From Pseudomonas sp. B21_DOA (GTDB taxonomy: Bacteria > Pseudomonadota > Gammaproteobacteria > Pseudomonadales > Pseudomonadaceae), in assembly GCA_030544685.1 (NCBI GenBank), contig CP086683.1, positions 1,488,001 through 1,552,000 of the forward strand: a stretch of 64,000 bases of DNA, in the 5' to 3' direction. Both the position numbers and the translations under genes were made by a program. The notes under the pieces are model-generated. The model saw only the letters and a program-made list of their open reading frames with translations, did not search any database and had not been told where the DNA came from. Shown piece by piece: positions 19,632 to 30,614 of this stretch (positions are counted from its first letter, which is position 1; each line of letters starts with the position of its first letter).

Positions 19632-20432
19632 GTGGTGAAAATTGCCGTGGCGTTTTTCGGAATTCCGAGAAATTCGCCGATCTGCTTCCCTTCAATCGAA
19701 CAGAACGTACTCGCGCAGTTGCCTGCGGGCAGCGAGGTCGAGTGCTTTTATCATCTGTATAAAGTCGATGAAGTGCAGAATTCGCGCTCCGGCGAGAAAG
19801 GCGAGCTGGCGGCTGACAACTACCAGCCCTTCGAATCGATGACCGGCGCGCTCACCTCGACTGAAGGTGTGCTGGAGCGCTGGGATTTCGAGCAGGTCAA
19901 GGCGCAGGGTGATACCTGGGCCGACGACTATGCGTCGCTGCGCAACCTGATTTATCAGCTCAACTCATTGCACACCGTTACCACCGAGATCGAATCCTTC
20001 AATCCGGATTTCGTTGTGTTCGTGCGGCCGGACAATTTCTTCCACACGCCGCTGCCGGGCTACCTGTTCAACCACGCCGAAGCGCGACGGCACAACGTCT
20101 ATATCCCGGACTGGCAGTGGTGGGGTGGTCTGAATGATCGGTTCGCCGTATGCGGGCGCGATACGTATATCGCCTATGGCAAACGCATCGAGCGCATCTT
20201 CGATTTCTGCAAGGCGACCGGCCGCAAGCTGCATTCCGAGCGCTTGCTCAAATACGCCCTGCTCGAGGCAGGCGCCAAGGTCTGCACGTTGCCGATCCAG
20301 GCGTCGCGCGTTCGAATCACTGGCGCATTTGCCGAAGAGTCGTTCTCACCCAAGCGTGGCATGGGCAAGCGCGAAAACCGTTACTTCCATTTCTTCGCGA
20401 AGTTGCGCACTTGGTGGGATCGTCGCCGCTAG
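19632..20432 (+). CDS. Uncharacterised surface-glycan-associated protein, possible glycosyltransferase
   Basis: I do not recognise a characterised family. The 266-residue protein opens with a beta-strand/loop (KIAVAFFGIPRNS) and has a hydrophobic strand followed by an acidic residue in NPDFVVFVRPDNFF, like the donor-binding strand of GT-A folds. A second part, KLHSERLLKYALLEAG, resembles the acceptor helix of small galactosyltransferase-like proteins. The start is GTG at 19632 or the next GTG at 19635. It ends the plus-strand LPS gene series and faces the next gene tail to tail with 3 bases between. Function unknown. Confidence 0.5.
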   Translation: MVKIAVAFFGIPRNSPICFPSIEQNVLAQLPAGSEVECFYHLYKVDEVQNSRSGEKGELAADNYQPFESMTGALTSTEGVLERWDFEQVKAQGDTWADDYASLRNLIYQLNSLHTVTTEIESFNPDFVVFVRPDNFFHTPLPGYLFNHAEARRHNVYIPDWQWWGGLNDRFAVCGRDTYIAYGKRIERIFDFCKATGRKLHSERLLKYALLEAGAKVCTLPIQASRVRITGAFAEESFSPKRGMGKRENRYFHFFAKLRTWWDRRR

Positions 20433-20435
20433 GGG

Positions 20436-21401
20436 TTATCGGCTCGCGCGCTTCCTGCCCAGCCCGACCAGGCGCAGTGCCTTGATGCTCAATTGTTTGA
20501 GACCCGTGCGCGGTGCCTTGGCCGGTTGCAGGCCTTGTTGCACCAGCCAGTCCTTCCAGCGAATGCGTTCGTCATGCACGACCCAGCCTTGCTGCGTAGC
20601 GAAGCTTTCAGCCAGGTGAATGCCGCGGGTGCTCGCCGGTATCAGCTTGTCGCGTTTGAGGGTGAACAGCTCCGCGGTTGGCGCGCCGTCCTTGAGTGGC
20701 ATCAGATACAGATCCGGACGCTTGCGGTCCAGCCGCGCCACCAGTTGATCGCCCTCCAGGCGTTCATCGACATGGAACAGGCTCAGGGATTTGGCTTCCT
20801 TGGGCACTTCCAGGCGCAAGTCGTAGATCAATTGCAGTGACGCGGTCGGCAAATGCACGTAGGCCCGTGGCCGTTCCAGCAGTTGCAGGTTGGCGCAGCG
20901 TACCGGACGCGCCGAGCCGGACAGCGGCGACAGGCGAAACGGCAGCGCCTCGCGATAATGCAGGGCCGCGGAGTAGGGCGCTGGCAGCCAGGTGTCGTTG
21001 AAGCGCCCGCCGAGCCAGCCTTCCGGGGTTTCCAGCAGGCACTCTTCAGCAATTTCCTGAATCGCCGTGTGCAGCGGGATATTCAATTCATGGGCCGGCA
21101 CGTAGCCGGAAATCAGCTTCAGCACGACATCGCCGCGATCCTGCCGACGCTGGCGCACCAGCACCCAATAATCGCGGTTCTGCCAATGCAGGGTCAGGCG
21201 CACGGATACGCCGAGATTGGCTAATTCGACGGCAAAGCGCTCGCTGTCGGCGACGCTGACCGGTTTGCGTCGTTGCAGAGTCTGGGCGAAATTCAGCGGC
21301 ATGCCGACGCTCTGGTAGCTCAGGCCTTCGGGCGTGGCTTCGACGAACAGCGGCAGCGTCTTGAAGTTGCTCGGGTTCTTGCGGATGAGCGTGCGCGGCA
21401 T
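20436..21401 (-). CDS. Conserved protein with a Nudix-like segment (PA4993 type)
   Basis: A 321-residue protein of unknown function. The segment AIQEIAEECLLETPEGWLGG resembles the core of a Nudix box (REx2EE), and the surrounding layout (VGMPLNF, RDYWVLVRQRRQ, PYSAALHYREALPF) is compatible with a Nudix-type fold fused to other domains. Databases have sometimes called such Pseudomonas proteins metal ABC transporter ATPase, but I see no Walker A. It is convergent with the previous gene and lies 31 bases upstream of the aldo/keto reductase end, in the PAO1 PA4993 position. Confidence 0.55.
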   Translation of the reverse strand: MPRTLIRKNPSNFKTLPLFVEATPEGLSYQSVGMPLNFAQTLQRRKPVSVADSERFAVELANLGVSVRLTLHWQNRDYWVLVRQRRQDRGDVVLKLISGYVPAHELNIPLHTAIQEIAEECLLETPEGWLGGRFNDTWLPAPYSAALHYREALPFRLSPLSGSARPVRCANLQLLERPRAYVHLPTASLQLIYDLRLEVPKEAKSLSLFHVDERLEGDQLVARLDRKRPDLYLMPLKDGAPTAELFTLKRDKLIPASTRGIHLAESFATQQGWVVHDERIRWKDWLVQQGLQPAKAPRTGLKQLSIKALRLVGLGRKRASR

Positions 21402-21432
21402 ATCGGCTCCTGCTTAAGGCCGCGGGGCGGCG

Positions 21433-22244
21433 TCAGTGACCACGCAGGACCTGGGCAACGGTCGCTACGTTATGGGCGAGGTGCAGCGGATTGATCGTGC
21501 CGACAATAGCACTGGCGACGCCGGGCTGAGTGAACAGCAACTCGAAGCTGGCGCGCACCGGATCGACTCCCGGACTCAGACAGACATGACCACTGGCCAA
21601 GGCTTTTTCACCAGAATGGCTTTGCCGTGGGCAGCAGCATAGTCAATGACCGCTTTTTCGTTTCGTTCGTTCAGATTGTAGGTGACCATCGCGCAGTCGC
21701 CTTGCTCCAACGCTTTTAAGCCGCCTTCGACGGTTTTGCCGGAAAAACCGAAGCCGCGGATTTTGCCCTCGGCCTTCAACGCCGCGAGGGTGGCGTAGAC
21801 CTCTTCCTGCTCAAGAATGACCTTGTCATTGCCGTCCGAGTGCACGAGGACCAGATCGATAAAATCCGTTTCCAGACGTTGCAGGCTGCGCTCGACCGAC
21901 ATCCGCGTGTGCGCGGCGCTGAAGTCGTGACGCGATACGCCGTCGGCAAACTCTTCGCCGACCTTGCTGACGATCACCCAATCCTGTCGCTGACCGCGCA
22001 GTAGCGGGCCGAGGCGTTCTTCGCTGCGACCATAGGCCGGTGCCGTGTCGATCAGGTTGATGCCCAAGTCGCGCGCCTGGCGCAGCAGCATGCGCGCCTC
22101 GTCGTCGCCGGGAATCTGAAAGCCGTTGGGGTATTTCACCCCCTGGTCACGGCCGAGTTTGACCGTGCCCAGGCCCAGCGGGGAAACCGTCAGGCCGGTG
22201 CTGCCCAACGGGCGATGCAGATCGTGCAGAGTGGCGATGGTCAT
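21433..22244 (-). CDS. Aldo/keto reductase (apparent frameshift at 21604)
   Basis: A 276-residue NAD(P)H-dependent oxidoreductase of the AKR superfamily after one base is restored in the T run 21604-21608 (A run on the coding strand). It shows the catalytic Asp/Tyr in NLIDTAPAYGRSEERLG, the LVHSDGN strand and, after the shift, GTINPLHLAHNVA at the C-terminus. ATG 22244 overlaps the stop of the FAD oxidoreductase (ATGA), so the two are one operon, as for PA4992-PA4991. Substrate unknown. Confidence 0.82.
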
Positions 22245-23416
22245 GGCAGCAGTTGCTCCCACGCGGGTACGCCGAGCGGCGGTTTCGGTAGCGGCGGCAA
22301 CGGCTCAGTCGCTTGCGGCTGAATGCCGTCGTGTTGCAGCGAAGCGATGACGCGGTCGGCGAAGTCCGGCGCCAGTGCCAGTTTGGTCGGCCAGCCGACG
22401 AGCAAGCGGCCTTCCTCGGCGAGGAACGCGTTGTCCGGGCGGGTCAGGCCAGTCTGCAGCGGCTCGGCGCGGTCGACGCGCAGGGTGGCCCATTGCGTGG
22501 TGCTGAGGTCGATCCACGGCAGCAGCTGGGCGATTTCCTTTTGCGCCGTGGCAATCTGTTCTGCCGGCTCGCGAGCCACGCCTTCGCTTTCGGCGATGTC
22601 GCCGCCCATGTACCAGACCCACTGGCCGTCAGCCGCCGGATGCGTGGTCACGGTGATGCGCGGCTTGGTGCCGCCGCCCAGGCAGTGCGCGTACAGCGGT
22701 TTCAGGCCGGGGCCTTTGGCGAGGATCATGTGCAGCGGCCGGCGTTGCATGGCCGGCCGGCTCAGGCCCAAGGCTTCGAGCAATTCGGCGGTACCAGCGC
22801 CGGCGCTGAGAACGATGCGCTGGGCGCGGATTTCGCGACCATCGACTTTCAGCCCGACCAGCACACCGGCTTCCAGCAGCGGCTCGATCACCTTACCGGC
22901 GAGCAAACCGTCACCGGCCAGCTCGGCCAGACGCTGGATCAGGCTCGGGACATCCACCACCAATTCGGCGAGGCGATAGACCTTGCCCTTGAAGCGCTTG
23001 TCTTGCAGGGCCGGCGGCAGTTCGTCGCCCTTGACCTGATCGACCCGGCCACGCACGGCTTTGCTGGCGAAGAAACTGGTGAGGTTGCCGGCCAAAGTGC
23101 CTGGCGACCAGAGGTAATGGGCTTCAGACAGCAGGCGCACGCCGGACAAGTCCAGCTCGCCATTGCCGGCCAGCGCCTCGCGCCAGCGGCGCGGCATGTC
23201 GGCGATGGCTTCGGAGGCACCGGTCAGCGCGCCATGCAGCGCGTACTTGGCGCCGCCGTGGATGATGCCCTGGGACTTCACGCTCTGCCCGCCACCGAGG
23301 CTGGCGCTTTCCACCAGCACGGTCGAGAAACCCTGACCGCGCAGGCGCGCATTCAGCCAGAGGCCGGCGACACCAGCGCCGACAATCAGAACGTCGGTGG
23401 AAATAACGGATGGCAT
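22241..23416 (-). CDS. FAD-dependent oxidoreductase (DAO family)
   Basis: A 391-residue flavoprotein. The Rossmann motif DVLIVGAGVAGLWLNARL is at residues ~8-25. SLGGGQSVKSQGIIHGGAKY is the FAD-binding stretch seen in glycerol-3-phosphate/amino acid oxidase-like enzymes. IVLSAGAGTAELL closes the FAD site. The start at ATG 23416 puts the dinucleotide motif at the usual distance; longer readings would run into the intergenic repeat. It is the first gene of the operon with the aldo/keto reductase. Substrate unknown. Confidence 0.82.
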   Translation of the reverse strand: MPSVISTDVLIVGAGVAGLWLNARLRGQGFSTVLVESASLGGGQSVKSQGIIHGGAKYALHGALTGASEAIADMPRRWREALAGNGELDLSGVRLLSEAHYLWSPGTLAGNLTSFFASKAVRGRVDQVKGDELPPALQDKRFKGKVYRLAELVVDVPSLIQRLAELAGDGLLAGKVIEPLLEAGVLVGLKVDGREIRAQRIVLSAGAGTAELLEALGLSRPAMQRRPLHMILAKGPGLKPLYAHCLGGGTKPRITVTTHPAADGQWVWYMGGDIAESEGVAREPAEQIATAQKEIAQLLPWIDLSTTQWATLRVDRAEPLQTGLTRPDNAFLAEEGRLLVGWPTKLALAPDFADRVIASLQHDGIQPQATEPLPPLPKPPLGVPAWEQLLP

Positions 23417-23430
23417 GCAGCGACCTCGGA

Positions 23431-23531
23431 GCTTGAAGAAGCCGCAAGTTTCAAGCTTCAAGCTGCAAGCTGCAACCCGGACCAGCAAATCAGCAATGCT
23501 TGCGGCTTGCCGCTTGAAGCTTGCTGCTGCT
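23431..23531. repeat. Pseudomonas AAGCTTCAAGC-type intergenic palindrome
   Basis: The interval contains reiterated CAAGCTTCAAGCTGCAAGC on the left (about 23451-23474) and the inverse GCTTGCGGCTTGCCGCTTGA on the right (about 23498-23517), giving a long imperfect hairpin between the SMR gene and the FAD gene. This is a common type of intergenic repeat in pseudomonads. Confidence 0.7.
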
Positions 23532-23533
23532 TT

Positions 23534-23866
23534 TTAATGCCCGGCAGTTTTCGAAAACAGCTGGATCACAACGACACCCAGCACAATCAACGCCATCCCG
23601 AGCATGGCCGGTACATCGAGCTTCTGCCCGTAAATAAACAGAGCCGCGACGCTGACCATGACAATGCCCATCCCGGCCCAGACCGCGTAGGCAACGCCCA
23701 CCGGTACGGTGCGCACCACCAGCGTCAGCATCCAGAATGCGATCCCGTAGCCGACGATGATCAACATCAATGGCAGAGGTGTGCTGAAGCCTTTGACCGC
23801 TTTCATCGAAACGGTGGCGATCACTTCGGCGCAGATGGCGATGGCCAGATAGACGTAGGCGTTCAT
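23534..23866 (-). CDS. Small multidrug resistance (SMR) transporter, EmrE type
   Basis: A 110-residue protein with four membrane segments. It has the essential membrane glutamate Glu14 (AICAEVIATVSMKAVKGF), the YGIAFWMLTLVVRTVPVG segment in TM2-TM3 and the AVWAGMGIV motif of TM3. It exchanges protons for cationic drugs or guanidinium-type metabolites at the inner membrane. In PAO1 PA4990 (emrE) is at this position. The start is ATG 23866; there is no reason to use the longer upstream reading, as the glutamate then falls at 14. It is divergent from the LysR gene. Confidence 0.88.
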   Translation of the reverse strand: MNAYVYLAIAICAEVIATVSMKAVKGFSTPLPLMLIIVGYGIAFWMLTLVVRTVPVGVAYAVWAGMGIVMVSVAALFIYGQKLDVPAMLGMALIVLGVVVIQLFSKTAGH

Positions 23867-23974
23867 GATTTCGATCCTCAAATAAATCGTCGCTTGCTGA
23901 GGTGACATTTTAGGGATTGCTGAGATGGGGTAAAGTCATTACCTATCTGTTTTGAAGATGGGCTGGAAACAAGC

Positions 23975-24871
23975 ATGCAATGGAATCTCGAGCATTTGCG
24001 GGTATTTGTCGATGTCGCTGAACAGCGCTCGTTCTCCGCCGTGGCGCGTCGGCAACGCAAGGCGCAATCGGCGATCAGCAATGCCGTTGCGATGCTCGAA
24101 GAGGATCTGGGCGTGAGCCTGTTCGAGCGCAGCAGCGGTCGTCAGCCGAGTCTCACCGAGGCGGGCGAGGCGTTGCTGGAAGAGGCCCGCGAGGTGTTGC
24201 GCCAGTGCGAGCGCCTCAACGGCCGGGCCATGGCCATGCTGCGCGGCCAGGAGGCGCAGTTGCGGGTGGCCCAGGACGAGGCGATGCCGTATCAGGCGCT
24301 GGTAGAAAGTTTCGGCGAACTGGCCGAGCAGTTTCCCAGCCTGGAAGTGCAACTGACCAGCGCCGCCCAAGGCGAGGTCGCGCGCAAACTGGTCGAGCGC
24401 CGCGCCGATCTCGGCCTGCTGTTCTATCACGATGAAATTCCCGAGGCCCTCGAGCGCCGCGTACTCGGCCGTGTCGAGATGGTCACGGTGTGCGGCGTCA
24501 ATCATCCACTGGCGCAGCAGGCTTACGTGACCTGCCAGCAACTGGCGCAGCACCGGCAACTGTTGATGTCGACGCAGACCAGCGTCTATCCCGGCAACGA
24601 GCCGGCCAGCCCGCAGGTATGGCGTGCCGACAGCTTCTACGTGATGTCTGAATGGCTGGTGCGCGACCTTGGCTGGGCCTGGCTGCCGCGTCACGTTGTG
24701 CAGTACTCGGCGTATCAGGGCCAGATGATTGAACTCGACAGTGAGTGGACGCCGCCAGCGCTGGTGGTGGAGCTGGTCTGGCGCCGCGACGAACCGCTCG
24801 GTCCGGCCGCACGCTGGCTGGCGGAACGTTTTGCCGTGCACTTGCGGGCGATCGGTGACAAAAGCCGATAA
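23975..24871 (+). CDS. LysR-type transcriptional regulator
   Basis: A 298-residue LTTR. The N-terminal winged helix-turn-helix is evident: LEHLRVFVDVAEQRSFSAVA, then QSAISNAVAMLEEDLGVSLF. A substrate-binding domain with RVAQDEAMPYQALVE and VCGVNHPLAQ follows. It is divergent from the SMR transporter across 108 bases, the usual arrangement for a regulator and its target, and in PAO1 corresponds to PA4989. The inducer is unknown. The stop is 11 bases before waaA. Confidence 0.88.
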   Translation: MQWNLEHLRVFVDVAEQRSFSAVARRQRKAQSAISNAVAMLEEDLGVSLFERSSGRQPSLTEAGEALLEEAREVLRQCERLNGRAMAMLRGQEAQLRVAQDEAMPYQALVESFGELAEQFPSLEVQLTSAAQGEVARKLVERRADLGLLFYHDEIPEALERRVLGRVEMVTVCGVNHPLAQQAYVTCQQLAQHRQLLMSTQTSVYPGNEPASPQVWRADSFYVMSEWLVRDLGWAWLPRHVVQYSAYQGQMIELDSEWTPPALVVELVWRRDEPLGPAARWLAERFAVHLRAIGDKSR

Positions 24872-24882
24872 ACTCCGCCGCC

Positions 24883-26157
24883 ATGAATAGAACTCTCTAC
24901 ACCGTGCTGTTTTACCTGGGGCTGCCATTGGTGGCGATTCGGTTGTGGCTGCGCGCGCGCAAGGCGCCGGCGTATGCCAAACGCATTGGCGAGCGCTTCA
25001 CGCTTGGCATGCCGACCCTGCAGCCCGGTGGCATCTGGGTGCACGCGGTGTCGGTGGGCGAAAGCATTGCCGCCGCGCCGATGATCCGCGCCTTGCTCGA
25101 GCGCTACCCGGCCATGCCAATCACCGTGACCTGCATGACCCCGACCGGTTCAGAGCGGATTCAGGCACTGTTCGCCAATGAGCCGCGCATCCAGCACTGC
25201 TATCTGCCGTACGACTTGCCGTGCGCCGCTGCACGCTTTCTCGATCGCGTACAGCCCAGGCTTGCGGTGATCATGGAAACCGAGCTGTGGCCCAACCATA
25301 TTCATCAATGTGCCAAGCGCGGGATTCCGGTGGCGCTGGCCAATGGGCGATTGTCGCAGCGTTCCGCCAAAGGCTATGGCCGCTTCAGCAAACTCACCGC
25401 GCCGATGCTCGCCGAGATGAGCCTGTTGGCCGTGCAGACCGAAGCCGAAGCCCAGCGCTTCCGTGATCTCGGCGCACGCCCGGAGACGGTTGAAGTCACC
25501 GGTTCGATCAAGTTCGACCTGACCATCGACCCGCAACTGCTGCAGCGTGCAGCCGAACTGCGCAGCCAGTGGCAGGCGCAGGATCGCCCGGTATGGATCG
25601 CCGCAAGCACTCACGAAGGCGAAGACGAAGTGGTGCTCGACGCCCATCGTCGTCTGTTGGCCAATCATCCGGATGCGTTACTGATTCTGGTACCGCGTCA
25701 TCCCGAGCGTTTCAATTCGGTGTTCGACCTGTGCCAGCGCGAAGGTTTTGCCACAGTACGCCGCTCGACCGGGGCTAATGTCGATGCGCAGACGAGCGTG
25801 CTGCTCGGCGACACCATGGGTGAGTTGCTGTTTCTCTATGCCTTGGCCGACAGCGCTTTTGTCGGCGGCAGTCTGGTGCCGAATGGTGGGCACAACCTGC
25901 TCGAACCCGCCGCCCTGGCGAAACCGGTACTCAGCGGCCCGCACCTGTTCAACTTCCTCGACATCGCTGCGCAATTGCGTGAAGGCGGTGCGCTGGTGGA
26001 AGTCGATGATGCCGAAGGCCTCGCAGTCGAGCTGCGCCGCTTGTTCGAACTGCCCTGTGATGCGCAGCGCATGGCCGAGGCCGGGCTGGCGGTGATGCGG
26101 CGCAATCAGGGCGCATTGCAGCGGCTGCTGGATGGCTTGGCGCGGCTGATCCAATAG
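24883..26157 (+). CDS. waaA: Kdo transferase
   Basis: A 424-residue GT30 enzyme that adds Kdo to lipid IVA, anchored by an N-terminal hydrophobic helix (TVLFYLGLPLVAIRLWL). Family segments are GGIWVHAVSVGESIAAAPMI with the catalytic glutamate near residue 59, METELWPNH, AASTHEGEDE and FVGGSLVPNGGHNLLEPAA. It follows the LysR gene closely (11 bases), so it may be read from the same transcript as well as from an internal promoter. Intact. Confidence 0.95.
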   Translation: MNRTLYTVLFYLGLPLVAIRLWLRARKAPAYAKRIGERFTLGMPTLQPGGIWVHAVSVGESIAAAPMIRALLERYPAMPITVTCMTPTGSERIQALFANEPRIQHCYLPYDLPCAAARFLDRVQPRLAVIMETELWPNHIHQCAKRGIPVALANGRLSQRSAKGYGRFSKLTAPMLAEMSLLAVQTEAEAQRFRDLGARPETVEVTGSIKFDLTIDPQLLQRAAELRSQWQAQDRPVWIAASTHEGEDEVVLDAHRRLLANHPDALLILVPRHPERFNSVFDLCQREGFATVRRSTGANVDAQTSVLLGDTMGELLFLYALADSAFVGGSLVPNGGHNLLEPAALAKPVLSGPHLFNFLDIAAQLREGGALVEVDDAEGLAVELRRLFELPCDAQRMAEAGLAVMRRNQGALQRLLDGLARLIQ

Positions 26158-26180
26158 TCGCCTGGAATATTACTGTGGTG

Positions 26181-26688
26181 AGGGATTTATCCCCGCTGGG
26201 TTGCGGAGCAGCCCCAAAACCATTCAGCGCGGTGATTCAGTTAGATCTGGCAAGTCGGATTTACGACTGCTGCGCAGCCGAACGGGGATAAATCCCTCGC
26301 CACAGGGATTCATCCCCGTTGGGTTGCGAAGCAGCCCCAAAACCATTCAGCGCGGTGATTCAGTTAGATCTGGCAAGTCGGATTTACGACTGCTGCGCAG
26401 CCGAACGGGGATAAATCCCCTCGCCACAGGGATTCATCCCCGCTGGGTTGCGAAGCAGTCCCAAAACCATTCGACGCGGTGATTCAGTCAGATCTGGCAA
26501 GCATGATTTGCGACTGCTGCGCAGCCGGACGGGGATAAATCCCCTCACCACAGGGATTCATCCCCGCTGGGTTGCGAAGCAGCCCCAAAACCATTCGACG
26601 CGGTGATTCAGTCAGATCTGGCAAGCATGATTTACGACTGCTGCGCAGCCGATCGGGGATAAATCCCCTCACCATAGGGGATTCATCC
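26181..26688. repeat. Tandem array of four ~124-bp elements with terminal inverted repeats
   Basis: Four near-identical units begin at 26181, 26304, 26428 and 26552 (123-124 bases each), with a terminal half-repeat to 26688. Each unit opens with AGGGATTTATCCCCG and closes with the inverse CGGGGATAAATCCCT. Internal to these lie GGTTGCGAAGCAG and CTGCTGCGCAGCC, also roughly inverse, so each unit is a self-complementary MITE-like element. Units 1-2 differ from units 3-4 at shared sites (for example TCAGCGCGG versus TCGACGCGG), pointing to stepwise duplication. The stretch between waaA and the TolC-type gene (538 bases) holds nothing else; reading frames running through it are repeat artefacts. 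Confidence 0.85.
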
Positions 26689-26695
26689 AGATTGT

Positions 26696-28129
26696 TTAAG
26701 GCCGGGCCTTGAGTTGCGCCTCGGCCGCCGACGCCAGATCCGGCGGCAGGAAATCCTTGTCCGGGTTGTAATCGGCTTTCAGATAGCGCCGCAGATCTTC
26801 CAGATCACCCGGGTTCAGCGTCCCTGCCGCTTGCTTCAGGCGCAGGTTGTCGAGGATGTAGTCGTAGCGGGTGTTGTTGTAGTTGCGCACCGAGGTGTAC
26901 AGCTGGCGCTGCGCGTCGAGCACGTCGACGATGTTGCGTGTGCCGACCTGATAACCGATTTCCGTGGCTTCCACGGCGCTCTGGTTGGAGATGATCGACT
27001 GGCGGCGCGCCTGCACCTGCTCGACGTCGGTGTTTACCGCGCGGTGCAGATTGCGGGTGTTTTCCACCACCTGCCGGCGCAGCGATTCGCGCTGCTGTTC
27101 GCTCTGATCCAGTTGCGCATAGGACTGGCGCACTTGCGAACTGGTCAGGCCGCCGCTGTAGATCGGGATGTTCAGTTGCAGGCCCAGGGTGCTCTGCTCG
27201 ACGTTGCCGCCGTAGGGCGCGCCGAACGAGTTGGGGTTGGCGAAGCCGAGGGCGTCGTTGTCGCCTTTCTCGTATTTCGCCACCGCGTCGAGGGTCGGCA
27301 AGTGGCCGGCCTTGCGCTGCTTGAGTGTCTGCTCGGCGGAGCTGACCGCGTAGTTGCTGGCGAGCAGGTTGAGGTTCTGCCGCGCTGCCGTGTCGACCCA
27401 GGATTTCGCATCGTTGGGCGCTGGCGGCAGGATCGGCAGCGTATGGACGATGCCCTGAATCGAGTTGTACTGACGGTTGGTCAGGGTGATCAACGCCTGG
27501 AACGCATCATCGACCTGACGCTGGGCGACGATGCGGTTGGCTCGTGCGGTGTCGTAACTGGCTTGCGATTGCAGGACGTCGGTCTTGTCAGAGAGGCCGA
27601 CATCGAAACGCTCGTTGGACTGGTCGAGCTGACGCTTGAACGCCGCTTCTTCAGCCTTGGTCGAGGCGAGATTGTCCTGGCTGCGCAGCACGTTGAAGTA
27701 GCTTTCAGCCGATTGCAAGATCAGGTTCTGCTCGGTGGCCGAGAGCTGCAGCGCGGCCTGTTCGTTGACGTCCTTCGCCGCTTGATACTGGAACCAGCGA
27801 TCGGCGCGGAACAGCGGCTGTGCGAGTGTCGCCTGATAGGAATGCGCGCTGCGGTTGGCGATGGCCGAGGGTTGGTCGATCGAGGTGCGCACGTCGGCGA
27901 CTTCGGCGCCACCGGACAGGTTCGGCAGCAGACCGGCGCGGGCCTGGGGTACGACTTCTTTCTGCGCGCCATACTGGGCGCGGGCCGCCGCGAGGTCGGC
28001 GTTATTGTCGACCGCCTCTTGATAGACGCTGACCAGATCGGTCTTGGTCGACAAGGGTGCTTCCGCTGCCCAGGCCATTGTGTTGGACGCACAGGACACG
28101 GCAACAGCCAATGAAAGTTTGCGCAGCAT
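26696..28129 (-). CDS. TolC-family outer-membrane efflux channel (OpmH type)
   Basis: A 477-residue outer-membrane factor for tripartite efflux or type I secretion. It has a signal peptide (MLRKLSLAVAVSCASNTMAWA) and two repeated OEP halves with long coiled-coil regions, for example SAESYFNVLRSQDNLASTKA and GYQVGTRNIVDVLDAQRQLY. The start is ATG 28129; upstream in-frame codons lie before the signal peptide. In PAO1 this is PA4974 (opmH). No inner-membrane partner is adjacent, as is usual for a shared TolC. Confidence 0.9.
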   Translation of the reverse strand: MLRKLSLAVAVSCASNTMAWAAEAPLSTKTDLVSVYQEAVDNNADLAAARAQYGAQKEVVPQARAGLLPNLSGGAEVADVRTSIDQPSAIANRSAHSYQATLAQPLFRADRWFQYQAAKDVNEQAALQLSATEQNLILQSAESYFNVLRSQDNLASTKAEEAAFKRQLDQSNERFDVGLSDKTDVLQSQASYDTARANRIVAQRQVDDAFQALITLTNRQYNSIQGIVHTLPILPPAPNDAKSWVDTAARQNLNLLASNYAVSSAEQTLKQRKAGHLPTLDAVAKYEKGDNDALGFANPNSFGAPYGGNVEQSTLGLQLNIPIYSGGLTSSQVRQSYAQLDQSEQQRESLRRQVVENTRNLHRAVNTDVEQVQARRQSIISNQSAVEATEIGYQVGTRNIVDVLDAQRQLYTSVRNYNNTRYDYILDNLRLKQAAGTLNPGDLEDLRRYLKADYNPDKDFLPPDLASAAEAQLKARP

Positions 28130-28336
28130 GAGGCGATCCCTAGCATGAATATTATGGAAGTAATCCGGGCGCCAAAGGTAAGGCGCAGCCCGCACAGCGT
28201 CAAGGCTGAGCAGGCCCAGCGAGTGTAGTTGCGCATTGCTCCGGCAACAATCGGCCAGCCTGTGTATTTACGCCATTCATCATGGCGTTCGCTGCGGTGT
28301 TGGCGTTCCTCGGTGGTTGTGTCTAGACTGGCCGGG

Positions 28337-30474
<2,138 letters not shown>

Positions 30475-30483
30475 CCCCGTACT

Positions 30484-30585
30484 GATCGTTCCCACGCTCC
30501 GCGTGGGAATGCAGCCCGTGACGCTCCGCGTCACTGGACGCGGAGCGTCCCGAGAGGCATTCCCACGCAGAGCGTGGGAACGATC
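30484..30585. repeat. GTTCCCACGC-type intergenic palindrome
   Basis: GATCGTTCCCACGCTCCGCG at 30484 is answered by the inverse ending CGTGGGAACGATC at 30585. Between them is a nested pair, GACGCTCCGCGTC followed by GACGCGGAGCGTC. The whole interval can fold into one or two large hairpins between thiC and cytX. This type is frequent in pseudomonad intergenic spaces; here it may attenuate read-through. Confidence 0.7.
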
Positions 30586-30614
30586 ACAACAAATGTCCCT
30601 TTGAGATAACACCC

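Noticed and set aside
26201..26675. Repetitive peptides read through the tandem array
   Set aside because: The same peptide recurs because the DNA unit repeats, on both strands; no ribosome site and no other coding sign.
26181..26688. CRISPR array
   Set aside because: Units are 124 bases and identical end to end, with no short repeat plus unique spacer pattern and no cas genes.
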